Assembly (NCBI RefSeq): GCF_018618755.1
Contig: NZ_JACSMR010000009.1
Coordinates: 1-64,000 of the forward strand
Reading direction: 5' to 3'
Length of the DNA stretch: 64,000 nt
From: Exiguobacterium sp. s193
GTDB lineage: Bacteria > Bacillota > Bacilli > Exiguobacteriales > Exiguobacteriaceae
Shown: one piece after another, positions 16,945-30,332 of the stretch
How the letters are laid out: each line of letters opens with the position of its first letter
Numbering within the stretch: position 1 is the stretch's first letter
Notes under the pieces: model-generated
Seen by the model: the letters and a program-made list of their open reading frames with translations, nothing else
Told to the model about the DNA's origin: nothing
Databases searched by the model: none
Made by a program: the position numbers and the translations under genes

Positions 16945-17925
16945 TTATTTCCCTAAGTTATCGAGCATGATGCCTGTACCGCGTGCGACACACAACATCG
17001 GATCTTCTGCGATTAAGACAGGTAACCCAAGTTCTTTCGCTAATAACTGATCGATTCCGTCGAGCAATGCCCCGCCACCCGTTAGGATGATGCCACGGTC
17101 GATGATATCCGCTGCGAGTTCAGGTGGTGTTTTCTCGAGAACCCGTTTTGTCGCCTCAACGATTTCCATCGCTGATTCTGCAAGCGCCTCATGGATTTCT
17201 TGCGACGAGACCGTGATGTTATGCGGAAGACCCGTCACGAGATTACGCCCACGGATATCCATCTCTTCTTGACGCCCTTCGTCTGAGACCGTCGCGACTG
17301 TCATCTTGACGTTTTGAGCCGTCCGTTCACCGATGATCAACTTGTGCTGGTCTTTGATTGCACGAATGATGTCCTGATCGAACCGGTCTCCTGCGACCTT
17401 AATCGTTTCCCCACAGACGATGTCACCCATTGAAAGAACAGCAACATCCGTCGTACCGCCCCCAATATCAATGACCATATGTCCGGCAGGCATCCAAATA
17501 TCCATCCCTGCCCCGACCGCGGCCACTTTCGGTTCGACTTCGAGGAAGACGGTTTTCGCACCCGATTTTTCGCCGGCCTGGCGAATCGCTTTCGCTTCGA
17601 CCGTCGTGATGCTCGCTGGTGTACAAATCAACATCCGTACGCCACCAAACATACTGCGGACTTCAATCTTATCGATGAAATGACGCAGCATTGCTTCCGT
17701 CATCTCGAAGTCTGCGATGACTCCGTCTTGGAGCGGACGGATCGCGACGATGTTTCCAGGCGTCCGGCCTACCATTAAATGTGCTTCCGTACCTACTGCA
17801 TGAATTTTGCCGGTCGCTTTATCGATGGCGACGACTGAAGGTTCATCGAGAACGATTCCTCTTCCCTTTACATGAATGACGACATTGGCAGTCCCTAAAT
17901 CAATTCCGATATCTTTTGAAAACAT
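16945..17925 (-). CDS. mbl: Rod-shape-determining actin homologue Mbl (MreB family)
   Basis: Bacterial actin that guides lateral cell-wall synthesis at the inner face of the membrane; 326 residues. The phosphate loops are visible: GIDLGTANV (5-15), DIGGGTTDVAV (about 158-168) and ITGGGALL-like LTGGGALLDG near the C-terminus. The opening MFSKDIGIDLGTANV and the ending GTGIMLDN match Mbl better than MreB or MreBH. It sits downstream of murA; in B. subtilis spoIIID precedes mbl, and no spoIIID is found here. The next genes on the strand, past a repeat-rich gap and accessory genes, are flhO and flhP, preserving the old neighbourhood. Confidence 0.93.
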   Translation of the reverse strand: MFSKDIGIDLGTANVVIHVKGRGIVLDEPSVVAIDKATGKIHAVGTEAHLMVGRTPGNIVAIRPLQDGVIADFEMTEAMLRHFIDKIEVRSMFGGVRMLICTPASITTVEAKAIRQAGEKSGAKTVFLEVEPKVAAVGAGMDIWMPAGHMVIDIGGGTTDVAVLSMGDIVCGETIKVAGDRFDQDIIRAIKDQHKLIIGERTAQNVKMTVATVSDEGRQEEMDIRGRNLVTGLPHNITVSSQEIHEALAESAMEIVEATKRVLEKTPPELAADIIDRGIILTGGGALLDGIDQLLAKELGLPVLIAEDPMLCVARGTGIMLDNLGK

Positions 17926-18033
17926 CTCGTGTGATCTCCTTTACCAGCTGGCTATTATTCCATAATTTAGAACGTCGATTGGACGTCTAACCCATTTATG
18001 TATACATACCTTTCAATTTTAGCACAGGCACAC

Positions 18034-18070
18034 AAAAAGAGACGACTTCTTTTTGAGAAAGTCGTCTCTA
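18034..18070 (-). terminator. Terminator of murA
   Basis: On the minus strand AGAGACGACTT and AAGTCGTCTCT pair and run into TTTTTG, about 30 bases after the murA stop. Confidence 0.88.
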
Positions 18071-18098
18071 CCTGATGAAATGGAATAATAGCTTAAGC

Positions 18099-19403
18099 TT
18101 ACAGCTTCGATGCTGCTGTTTCTTCAACAACTGCTGTTTCTTCCGTGATGCGCTCGACATCTGCACCAAGTGCTTGAAGTTTCAAGTGGAAATCTACATA
18201 TCCGCGGTCAATGTGGTGAAGTGCTCCGACGCGTGTTTCGCCTTCAGCAATCAATCCAGCTGTGACGAGGGCTGCGCCTGAACGAAGATCCGTTGATAAG
18301 ACTTCTGCTCCTTGAAGTTGTACTCCACCTGTGATGATTGATGAGCGTCCTTCGATTTTGATATCGGCATTCATCCGACGGAATTCTTCGACGTGCATGA
18401 AGCGGTTTTCGAAGACCGTTTCCGTGATGATTGATGTGCCCTCTGCTTTTAAGACAAGTGCCATCATTTGTGCTTGGACGTCTGTCGGGAAGCCAGGGTG
18501 TGGCATCGTTTTAACATCGACTGCAACCAATTTCTCTGGTCCGACGATTCGAAGCCCCTCTTCTGTATCCGTCACTTGAACACCCATTTCTTCCATTTTT
18601 GAAATCAGTGGGCGAAGATGTTCACGTTCTGCACCGATGACTTCGACATCACCTTCTGTGATGGCTGCCGCAATCATGAACGTTCCGGCTTCAATTCGGT
18701 CTGGGATGACGTAGTGGTTTCCACCATGTAACGTCTCGACACCTTCGATCCGAATCGTTTCCGTACCAGCTCCGCGTACTTTCGCACCCATCGCGTTTAA
18801 GAAGTTTGCGAGATCGACGATTTCAGGTTCTTTTGCAACGTTCTCGATGACGGTTGTCCCTTCAGCAAGTGTTGCTGCCATCATGATGTTTTCTGTTGCA
18901 CCGACTGATGGGAAGTCGAGATAGATTTTTGCGCCTTGGAGACGACCGTCGACATGTGCTTCGACGAAACCGTTGCCGATAATCGTTTTTGCACCCATTG
19001 CTTCGAATCCTTTAAGGTGAAGATCGATTGGACGTGAGCCGATCGCACAGCCACCTGGCATCGCGACACGTGCGCGACCGAGACGCGCGAGGAGTGGACC
19101 CATGACAAGAATTGATGCACGCATTTTACGAACGTATTCAAGTGGTGCTTCGTCTTTTAGTTCTGGTTCTGCGTTGACGGTAACTGTATTCGCTTCTGCA
19201 TCAAACTCGACTTGTGCGTTTAAGTTCCGTAAGACATTGTTGATGGTATAGACGTCTGCGAGACGTGGTACGTTTTGAAGGACCGATTGACCTTCTGAAG
19301 CGAGCAAAGTCGCGACCAATGTTTTTAAGACGGCGTTTTTCGCACCCTCTACTTTGACTGTTCCAGCTAATTTACGTCCGCCACGGACAACAATTTTTTC
19401 CAT
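18099..19403 (-). CDS. murA: UDP-N-acetylglucosamine 1-carboxyvinyltransferase MurA
   Basis: First committed step of peptidoglycan synthesis: transfers enolpyruvate from PEP to UDP-GlcNAc in the cytosol. The product has 434 residues, standard length plus a short acidic/Thr tail. The fosfomycin-target Cys119 is present in [15 protein letters not shown], and the N-terminal Lys22-Asn23 in VEGAKNAVL matches the UDP-GlcNAc site. AGAGGAG precedes the ATG. Its place between ywzB/atp and mbl matches B. subtilis murAA. The sporulation genes found between murAA and mbl in B. subtilis are absent. Confidence 0.96.
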   Translation of the reverse strand: MEKIVVRGGRKLAGTVKVEGAKNAVLKTLVATLLASEGQSVLQNVPRLADVYTINNVLRNLNAQVEFDAEANTVTVNAEPELKDEAPLEYVRKMRASILVMGPLLARLGRARVAMPGGCAIGSRPIDLHLKGFEAMGAKTIIGNGFVEAHVDGRLQGAKIYLDFPSVGATENIMMAATLAEGTTVIENVAKEPEIVDLANFLNAMGAKVRGAGTETIRIEGVETLHGGNHYVIPDRIEAGTFMIAAAITEGDVEVIGAEREHLRPLISKMEEMGVQVTDTEEGLRIVGPEKLVAVDVKTMPHPGFPTDVQAQMMALVLKAEGTSIITETVFENRFMHVEEFRRMNADIKIEGRSSIITGGVQLQGAEVLSTDLRSGAALVTAGLIAEGETRVGALHHIDRGYVDFHLKLQALGADVERITEETAVVEETAASKL

Positions 19404-19636
19404 TACCCATACTCCTCTGCTTCGTTTCTTTTCTATTCGTTCACTTCGTGATTGGTGTTGATCATAGTTGAAAATTCAACGAATGATAGAAAGAAACTTT
19501 CCTATAGTTATCTTTCGTGCCAAATCCAATACGATATGTCATTGCAACAGTGATTGTGTTTCTTCATTATAAGAATACTATCCTTTTCTATACTAATTCA
19601 GATGAATAAATTAGGGTTTACAAGGAAGTTACAAGT

Positions 19637-19870
19637 TCACCCGACTAAAAATTGGAGCCGCTGGGCAAACCCGAAGTATTCAAGCAAAAAGCGCCCGACC
19701 AATGAACCGAGTGCAATCGCAAGCAAGGTCCGTAACGCAATCGCGTGTGGTCCTTTAGGATGTTGCAGGATTTTTTCCCACTTGACTGGCAAAAGTGACC
19801 ACCAGGCAAGAACGATTGCCATTACATATACAAGCATACTGACTAAAGCACTTAAACCAATTGACGTCAC
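19637..19870 (-). CDS. ywzB: DUF1146 family small membrane protein YwzB
   Basis: I place the start at the GTG at 19870, with AGAGGTG seven bases upstream, giving 77 residues, close to the roughly 76 of B. subtilis YwzB. Longer readings add a basic leader without a better ribosome site. There are two membrane segments (about residues 3-25 and 45-62); the second contains RTLLAIALGSLVGRFLLEYF, a typical DUF1146 ending. The function is unknown in all members. It keeps its conserved place between atpC and murA. An ATTATA on the plus strand at 19566-19571 could be a minus-strand -10 box for murA, but no -35 is seen. Confidence 0.8.
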   Translation of the reverse strand: MTSIGLSALVSMLVYVMAIVLAWWSLLPVKWEKILQHPKGPHAIALRTLLAIALGSLVGRFLLEYFGFAQRLQFLVG

Positions 19871-20131
19871 GCTCTTGCACCTCTTCTTCTGTTTCTTCAA
19901 CCTTACCATGATTTCATAAAATGAATGATTTCGCAAATAAAAAAGCGCAAGATACATTTATTTTAGCTCATAAAATATATTTATTAAAGATGAATGTCAT
20001 AAATTCTAATGAAGGAATAATGAAAAGTTTGTGAATAAGACGTCTATATGGTACTTTTACTATTTTTATGTATCTTAAACCTCAATCTTTTTTAAACATG
20101 CCAAAAATACTAATCTATTGATGATTTATAT

Positions 20132-20172
20132 AAAAAAGACCCGATTTCCTCGAGGGAAACCGGGTCTTTTGC
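20132..20172 (-). terminator. Terminator of the ATP synthase operon
   Basis: On the minus strand AAAAGACCCGGTTTCC and GGAAATCGGGTCTTTT pair around CTCGA, followed by further T. It lies just past the atpC stop. Confidence 0.92.
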
Positions 20173-20177
20173 TTGAA

Positions 20178-20591
20178 TCAATCGCGACCGTAGTCTTTTA
20201 AATCGAGACGGTTAATTGCCCGTTTCAATGAAAGCTCTGCGCGTTTGAACTCAAGATCTGATAATTTCGTGTCCTGGAGACGTCGTTCTGCACGAACCTT
20301 CGCAGCCGCAGCACGGTCGTAGTCGACCTTATCTGCTTGCTCCGCTGTTTCAGCAAGAACGGTTACAGTATCCTGGCGCACTTCCATAAAGCCACCGCTG
20401 ATAGCGATCAACGTGCGTCCGCCATCTTCGTGGCGCAACTTCAAGATGCTGATGTCGAGTGGTGTTACGAGTGGGACGTGGTGCGGGAGAACCCCGATCT
20501 CACCAGAAATCGTCTTCGCAACGACCATACGGACATCGCCATCATACACTTCGCCATCCGGGGTGACGATATTGACATGAAGTGTGTTCAT
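20178..20591 (-). CDS. atpC: ATP synthase F1 epsilon subunit
   Basis: Small central-stalk subunit, 137 residues. The N-terminal beta sandwich begins [20 protein letters not shown] and contains [13 protein letters not shown], the family signature. The C-terminal two-helix hairpin (about 85-137, [23 protein letters not shown]) is the part that can inhibit ATP hydrolysis in bacterial enzymes. It is the last gene of the operon, 26 bases after atpD, and is followed by a strong terminator. Confidence 0.95.
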   Translation of the reverse strand: MNTLHVNIVTPDGEVYDGDVRMVVAKTISGEIGVLPHHVPLVTPLDISILKLRHEDGGRTLIAISGGFMEVRQDTVTVLAETAEQADKVDYDRAAAAKVRAERRLQDTKLSDLEFKRAELSLKRAINRLDLKDYGRD

Positions 20592-20617
20592 CTCAAGTCC
20601 CCCTTATGCTTTGTCAC

Positions 20618-22054
<1,437 letters not shown>

Positions 22055-22074
22055 CTATCATTACGCCGAGTGGG

Positions 22075-22932
<858 letters not shown>

Positions 22933-22984
22933 TCACCACCTTGTTAGTATCAAGAGCGTTCAGGCGAAGCCTAAGAGTTGTGTC

Positions 22985-25045
<2,061 letters not shown>

Positions 25046-25046
<1 letters not shown>

Positions 25047-25579
25047 TAGTTCGTGCCCTTAGTGTCAGCAAGGAATTGATCGACGAGCGCGCGTTGAGCG
25101 GCTTCATCTGTCGCAAGCTGTGTTTTCATGACGTGGCGTGCTGCAGCGATTGCTTGAAGAGCAACATCGTTCTTCAAAGCAGCTTGTGCTTCAGCGCGTT
25201 CACGTTCGATCGCACGGCGAGCTTCTTCCTTACTCATTTCTGTTTCAAGACGTGCCTGCTCCATCGCACGTGCTTGTTCTGCCTCAGCTTGACGGCGTGA
25301 AGATTCTAATAAGTCACGTGCTTCCGTACGTGCCTTGTTCAGTTCTGCTTGTTGTTGTTCTACGTAGACTTCAGCGTCTTTCCGGCTTTTTTCAGCCGAA
25401 TTGATCTCGCTAGCCACATGCTCTTCCCGCGCTTTCATCATGTTGACGAGCGGGCCCCATGCGAATTTCTTCAAGAGGATGAGGAGCAAGAGGAAAACGA
25501 CGATCGTGACGATCATATTGGCGATAAGAGGATTGTTGCTTTCTGCAACTCCTTCAGCCGCACGATACGTGAGATTCAT
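25046..25579 (-). CDS. atpF: ATP synthase Fo b subunit
   Basis: Peripheral stalk protein of 177 residues. One membrane helix at about 19-40 (ANMIVTIVVFLLLLILLKKF) is followed by a long charged coiled coil rich in Ala, Glu, Arg and Gln (45-150), and then the delta-binding end. There are 131 bases between atpE and this gene, the longest spacer in the operon, with no evident promoter. Confidence 0.94.
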
Positions 25580-25710
25580 TCGATTACACTCCCCTCGTGG
25601 TTGGTCCTACTTCAATTTCTACATAAGGGAGCAAAAGCTCCCGTGACGGTTCACTCTTGTTGAACGAATAACGCCCTATGTAGCTCAGTTCTCTAAGCGT
25701 AAAATACGGA

Positions 25711-25998
<288 letters not shown>

Positions 25999-26742
25999 TT
26001 AATGGTCGTGCGCTGCCTTATGCCCGATGTAAACCATCGTTAAGATAAGGAAGATATACGCTTGGATTGCTCCGATGAAGAGCGAGAATCCTTGCCAAAT
26101 CAACATTGGGATCGCTGACAGGATGACACCGACTGGTCCGAGGAATTGGAAATCGTTCGTTCCAGAGATGATACCGATCGAGAGAATGATACCAATCATG
26201 ATTTCACCCGCGAAGATGTTACCGTAAAGACGAAGACCGAGTGTCAACGTGTTTGCGAATTCTTCAATGATGGTAATAATAAACATCGGCGTCATAAACG
26301 TTTTCGCATACGAGCCGAAGCCGCGCATTTTCACACCGTAATAATGGCTCATGACCACTACCATAGATGAAAGTGCAAGTGTCACGTACGGATCCGCAGT
26401 TGGTGAGTTGAACCAAATGTAGTGACCCGTCACAACGTTAAAGGGAAGACCCATTAAGTTGGACACAATGATGAATAGGAACAGTGTCATTCCGAAAGAT
26501 AGGAAGCGACCCCCTGTTTTCCAGTCCATCGTGCTGCTGATGATTCCGCGAACGAACTCGAGGAACATTTCCATCACGTTTTGAGCACCGGTCGGCTTCA
26601 TCATAAGACGTCGCGTACCGGCCACGGCAATCAGGAAAACGAGAGCAGCTGCTATCAGCACTGTGATCAAGTTTGTCCAGCTACCGTACAGAACGAAGTC
26701 GCCCCAGAGTGGGATTTCGTAAAGTGGCATTTCGTGGTTCAT
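25999..26742 (-). CDS. atpB: ATP synthase Fo a subunit
   Basis: Stator channel of Fo. The ATG at 26742 (MNHEMPLYEIPLWG) is chosen because the earlier in-frame GTG is part of the ribosome site GAGGTG; this gives 247 residues. It has five or six membrane helices. The essential Arg next to the c ring lies in LTLGLRLYGNIFAGEI, and the last helices contain QAYIFLILTMVYIGHKA. It lies directly after atpI. Confidence 0.95.
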   Translation of the reverse strand: MNHEMPLYEIPLWGDFVLYGSWTNLITVLIAAALVFLIAVAGTRRLMMKPTGAQNVMEMFLEFVRGIISSTMDWKTGGRFLSFGMTLFLFIIVSNLMGLPFNVVTGHYIWFNSPTADPYVTLALSSMVVVMSHYYGVKMRGFGSYAKTFMTPMFIITIIEEFANTLTLGLRLYGNIFAGEIMIGIILSIGIISGTNDFQFLGPVGVILSAIPMLIWQGFSLFIGAIQAYIFLILTMVYIGHKAAHDH

Positions 26743-26750
26743 TTGATTAT

Positions 26751-27137
26751 TCACCTCTTTTCCCGCTTAAGTTCGTGAGTAAAATACTCACAAAATTGTA
26801 TGACGTGGCCGGCGAGAAGGCCTATTACCACCGCAGTTAATGACAATTCGGTTTCGTACTTCAAACCGATCATCACACAAAGTACCGCGACCGCCATGCG
26901 TGATACGGTCCCCCGAGACATTGGCTTGCGCCCACGCTCGATTACACGATACATTCGATCGACGCTTAAACGTTGCAGCGTCAAAATCATGAAGCTACCT
27001 GCCCCACCTAATGCCAGCCCATAAATCACTGGATCACTCGGATAGCCGACAAGTAACAGGACGGCAAGGATTCCATAATAGAGTCCAAACCATCGTAAGT
27101 ACGCACGATACAACGCATCTTGAAGGATTATGTTCAT
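26751..27137 (-). CDS. atpI: ATP synthase protein I (AtpI)
   Basis: Small four-helix membrane protein, 128 residues from the ATG at 27137, which has AGGAGA upstream and overlaps the atpZ stop by four bases (ATGA). The frame remains open far upstream, but that part is basic, lacks membrane character and overlaps atpZ. Helices lie near 18-35, 38-58, 75-95 and 98-115. AtpI is thought to help c-ring assembly; its exact role is unsettled. It is followed by atpB at eight bases. Confidence 0.85.
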   Translation of the reverse strand: MNIILQDALYRAYLRWFGLYYGILAVLLLVGYPSDPVIYGLALGGAGSFMILTLQRLSVDRMYRVIERGRKPMSRGTVSRMAVAVLCVMIGLKYETELSLTAVVIGLLAGHVIQFCEYFTHELKREKR

Positions 27138-27352
27138 GTCTTGTCTCCTAACAAGTGCCTGATCATTGCGATCATGCAGAGAATGCCGATGAAAATCCCG
27201 ATGAACACTGAGAACGTCGCTCCCATCTTTTGCCACCACTCTTGCTGTTCCCCATAGTTCCCAACAAGAAAGCCGATGACGATCGGTGCGGCAAGTGCCG
27301 TCGAAATTTGCGAGGCCATGACCATACTCGTTGCGAGCCCTTTTTGGCGCAC
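27134..27352 (-). CDS. atpZ: AtpZ/AtpI-family small membrane protein, first gene of the atp operon
   Basis: 72 residues with two membrane helices (about 14-32 and 44-66), the pattern of AtpZ, which in alkaliphilic Bacillus lies at the head of the atp operon and has been linked to Mg2+ transport together with AtpI. The start is GTG at 27352 with AGGGGG eight bases upstream. The stop overlaps the atpI start by four bases. Confidence 0.8.
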   Translation of the reverse strand: MRQKGLATSMVMASQISTALAAPIVIGFLVGNYGEQQEWWQKMGATFSVFIGIFIGILCMIAMIRHLLGDKT

Positions 27353-27424
27353 TAGAGTCGACCCCCTTTTCCCAATTGCAGGTTCTTTTTCTTTCCCACA
27401 ATTTGCGGATTTTCATACTAGTCA

Positions 27425-27454
27425 AGAATACAATGAGAACCATTTCATAGTCAA
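27425..27454 (-). promoter_or_regulatory. Likely sigma-A promoter of the atp operon
   Basis: On the minus strand TTGACT, an 18-base spacer and TATTCT, with a leader of about 65 bases before atpZ. Confidence 0.6.
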
Positions 27455-28006
27455 ATGAATTCACAAATAAAATAGACCACTGAAACCATTGTATATCAAC
27501 GATTGATAAGGTTTTCACAGAGGTATCCCATCCGACTCTTTTCACGAAGATGTGAAGAAAATATGTAGTGCTATCAACGTTTATCGAGATGGTTCACTTG
27601 ATGAACAAAACCATTGAACAGTAACGTTATATCGCGTTCTGGAATGAGAAACAAGTCGTCTAAAATTGATTTGTGTCGATTTTGTGAAAAAGTATTTTTT
27701 GTTCAAGATTGGAAGCGCTTTCGATTCGGGACAGGAAAACCGCTCTGACATCTGTTTGTAACAAAGGATTCCGCCCATTTCCAAATCGTCCGTTGTGTTG
27801 CTTATCACAGCTTGAAATGTCATGAATGAGTTGGTCGTTTGAAGGTCATCAGGGGCATTTAGGATTTACAATTTCTTCACAATCAGGTAGATTGAGGCGT
27901 TTGTTTCTTTTTTAAAGATATATTCACTGCTTCTTGTTTAGTGATGATCGAATAGACCTTTCGCTATTTCTGCTTAGTACTCCCTTTCGCTATGTTCTTT
28001 CGCTAT
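27455..28006. other. Non-coding stretch upstream of the atp operon
   Basis: No gene is supported here. The sequence is AT-rich with short open frames lacking ribosome sites. Near its right end TTTCGCTAT occurs three times (27958-28010), running into the structured repeat; on the minus strand these would lengthen the outer 3' arm. Confidence 0.5.
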
Positions 28007-28122
28007 TTCCTCTCGCTTTCCTTGGGCGGGACGCAAGCCGCGGTCTTCCTTTCGGATGACCGGGTCTCACTTGTCCCTGACGGAAGCGTTCCGCTTCCTT
28101 TTCCCATAGGAGTCGAGAGGAA
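28007..28122 (-). repeat. Structured core on the minus strand
   Basis: The outer stem is TTCCTCTCG/CGAGAGGAA, the second stem GGAAGCG/CGCTTCC, and the third arm CGGTC/GACCG around a GAAA-containing loop. Conserved blocks ACTCCTATGGG, GAGACCC and CGGCTTGCG are in the usual places. All stem sequences differ from the other copies but still pair. No flanking terminator duplication is seen. Confidence 0.75.
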
Positions 28123-28180
28123 TCGCTCAAAGGCTGTTCATTTCCAAACGGACTCACTGTAACACTTCTTCGGCAAACGG

Positions 28181-28233
28181 GTGACCGCGTATGGGGAAAA
28201 GCGCAAGATCACTTGCGCTGTCAGAAACAGGCA
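28181..28233 (+). repeat. 5' fragment of a structured core
   Basis: GTATGGGGAAAA followed by the hairpin GCGCAAGATCACTTGCGC and TCAGAAACAGGCA matches the first half of the cores. The third arm and the closing strand are missing. Around 28300-28330 another short ACGGGAAAAG fragment occurs. The rest of the gap to mnaA holds nothing recognisable. Confidence 0.5.
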
Positions 28234-28374
28234 CAAGAAGAACGAGTCATTTGTCAGAAAACCTCTTGAGAAAAAATTCTAGAAGCAAAAAAGACGCCTC
28301 CCGGTCGACTCGACTGATACGGGAAAAGTGAGTCAAACGGGAACGTCCTAAAAAAGTGGCTTATTTAATTTTCC

Positions 28375-29514
28375 TTAGATTTCTGCATGAAACGGTTCCG
28401 GCGCCTCACCTTGATTGAAGTGCGCTAAAATCGCAGCCGCAATCCGTTCCGAGGCATGACCATCCCCATACGGATTTGAAGCCTGTGCCATCTTCGCGTG
28501 TGCTTCTTCGTCCTCAAGTAATTCGCTGGCGAGACGGTAAATCGTCTCTTCATCTGTTCCCGCGAGTTTCAACGTACCGGCTTTGACCCCTTCCGGACGT
28601 TCTGTCGTGTCGCGTAAGACGAGTACCGGTACGCCAAGCGACGGTGCTTCTTCCTGGACGCCACCGGAATCTGTCAAAATCAAATAGGCACGGCTGGCGA
28701 AGTTATGGAAATCAAATACATCGAGCGGCGGAATCAACGTGATGCGGTCGTGCCCGCCAAAGATTTCAGCGGCTGTTTCCTGGACGACCGGATTCAAATG
28801 GACGGGATAGACGACGTGCACGTCCGGATACATATCGACGAGTCGACGGATCGCCCGGAACATCTGATGCATCTTCTCCCCCAGGTTTTCCCTCCGGTGT
28901 GCCGTCATCAAGATGAGGCGCCGTCCGCCGACGGCTTCAAGCACAGGGTGGACGTAATCCGGCTGGACCGTCGTCTGCAGGGCATCGATTGCCGTGTTTC
29001 CCGTCACATAGACACCAGCATGACGATTTTCAGATGCTAAGTTCGCTGCCGCCTGATCGGTCGGGGCAAAATGTAAATCCGCGAGTGTCGATGTCAATTG
29101 ACGATTGACCTCTTCCGGAAAGGGTGAATATTTATTATATGTACGGAGTCCCGCTTCGACATGACCGACGGCGATTTGATTGTAGTAGGCAGCCAGGCTG
29201 CCGACAAACGTCGTCGTCGTGTCACCATGGACGAGAACGAGATCCGGTTTGACATCCTTCATGACAGCGTCGAGTCCTTCCAGACCACGCGTCGTGATAT
29301 CGACGAGCGTCTGACGCGGTTGCATGATATTAAGGTCAGAATCGGGTTCAATCTCGAACATCCGTAAAACTTGATCGAGCATTTCGCGGTGCTGCGCCGT
29401 GATCGTCACATGGACATCGAACGCTGGATTTTGTTTTAAGACGTTAACGAGCGGCGCCATCTTGATGGCTTCCGGACGGGTCCCGAAAATGGGCATGACT
29501 TTGATTGGCATCAT
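28375..29514 (-). CDS. mnaA: UDP-N-acetylglucosamine 2-epimerase, non-hydrolysing
   Basis: Interconverts UDP-GlcNAc and UDP-ManNAc for wall teichoic acid or other surface polymers. The family opening is MPIKVMPIFGTRPEAIKMAP, with VHGDTTTTFVGSLAAYY, GHVEAGLRT, MTAHRRENLG and TDSGGVQEEAPSLG following. Asp, Glu and His catalytic candidates lie in these blocks. AAAGGAGG is five bases before the ATG at 29514; a second ATG at 29511 is equally possible. It lies between upp and the atp operon, as in several Bacilli. Confidence 0.93.
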   Translation of the reverse strand: MMPIKVMPIFGTRPEAIKMAPLVNVLKQNPAFDVHVTITAQHREMLDQVLRMFEIEPDSDLNIMQPRQTLVDITTRGLEGLDAVMKDVKPDLVLVHGDTTTTFVGSLAAYYNQIAVGHVEAGLRTYNKYSPFPEEVNRQLTSTLADLHFAPTDQAAANLASENRHAGVYVTGNTAIDALQTTVQPDYVHPVLEAVGGRRLILMTAHRRENLGEKMHQMFRAIRRLVDMYPDVHVVYPVHLNPVVQETAAEIFGGHDRITLIPPLDVFDFHNFASRAYLILTDSGGVQEEAPSLGVPVLVLRDTTERPEGVKAGTLKLAGTDEETIYRLASELLEDEEAHAKMAQASNPYGDGHASERIAAAILAHFNQGEAPEPFHAEI

Positions 29515-29587
29515 TACTTCCTCCTTTTTCTGCTTCCTCCATTTAAGCATAGTTGAAAGCCGTCCTGCATCTTACAAATGAACAACA

Positions 29588-29614
29588 AAAAACAGCCTGC
29601 CACGGGTGGCAGAC
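29588..29614 (-). terminator. Terminator of upp
   Basis: On the minus strand CAGTCTGCCAC pairs with GTGGCAGGCTG and is followed by TTTTTTG. Confidence 0.85.
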
Positions 29615-29624
29615 TGCTTCTGTC

Positions 29625-30254
29625 TTACTTCGTACCGAACAGACGGTCACCCGCATCCCCGAGTCCAGGGACGATGTAGCCGTGATCGTTCAGTTTTTCA
29701 TCGAGTGCCGCGAGGTAGATATCGACATCCGGGTGTTCTTCTTGGACGCGTTTAACGCCTTCCGGTGCTGCACAGAGGCAAGCGAGCTTAATGCTTTTCG
29801 CGCCTTGTTTCTTTAAAGAGGAGATCGCGTCAGCAGCTGAACCGCCTGTCGCAAGCATCGGATCGACGACGACGAAATCACGTTCTGCGACGTCCGTCGG
29901 TAACTTGAGATAGTATTCCGTTGGTTCAAGCGTCTCAGGATCACGGTAAAGACCGATGTGACCGACTTTGACGTTCGGCATCATCCGAAGCATCCCGTCG
30001 ACCATCCCTAAACCTGCGCGAAGAATCGGAACGATTCCGAGCTTCTTGCCTTCAATCATCTTCTGCGTCGTTTTCGTAACCGGTGTCTCGATCGCGACGT
30101 CTGTGAGTGGAAGGTCACGCGTGATTTCATATGCCATCAATGAAGCCACTTCGTCGACAAGCTCCCGGAATTGTTTCGTTCCCGTTTCGACTTTACGCAT
30201 GATTGTCATTTTGTGCTGAATCAATGGGTGATCAAATACATGTACTTTACTCAT
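29625..30254 (-). CDS. upp: Uracil phosphoribosyltransferase
   Basis: Pyrimidine salvage: uracil plus PRPP to UMP. I start at the ATG at 30254 ([16 protein letters not shown]), giving 209 residues as in B. subtilis; the ATG three codons earlier directly abuts the ribosome site AGAGGAG. The PRPP site is [13 protein letters not shown], and the uracil-binding end [12 protein letters not shown] is present. It lies upstream of mnaA. In B. subtilis glyA precedes upp; here five genes and 5 kb are inserted between them. Confidence 0.96.
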   Translation of the reverse strand: MSKVHVFDHPLIQHKMTIMRKVETGTKQFRELVDEVASLMAYEITRDLPLTDVAIETPVTKTTQKMIEGKKLGIVPILRAGLGMVDGMLRMMPNVKVGHIGLYRDPETLEPTEYYLKLPTDVAERDFVVVDPMLATGGSAADAISSLKKQGAKSIKLACLCAAPEGVKRVQEEHPDVDIYLAALDEKLNDHGYIVPGLGDAGDRLFGTK

Positions 30255-30332
30255 TGTTTGCATCTCCTCTCAATTCTCTTTTCGCATTGTACTCTAAAAA
30301 GCGACCACTTGGGAACTGTTTTTTTGGAATCC

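Noticed and set aside
19554-19919. Plus-strand open frame opposite ywzB
   Set aside because: It is the antisense shadow of ywzB, which has the conserved position and family features.
27138-27545. Longer N-terminal reading of atpI
   Set aside because: The extension overlaps atpZ and the atp promoter region and lacks a ribosome site. AtpI has its normal length from 27137.
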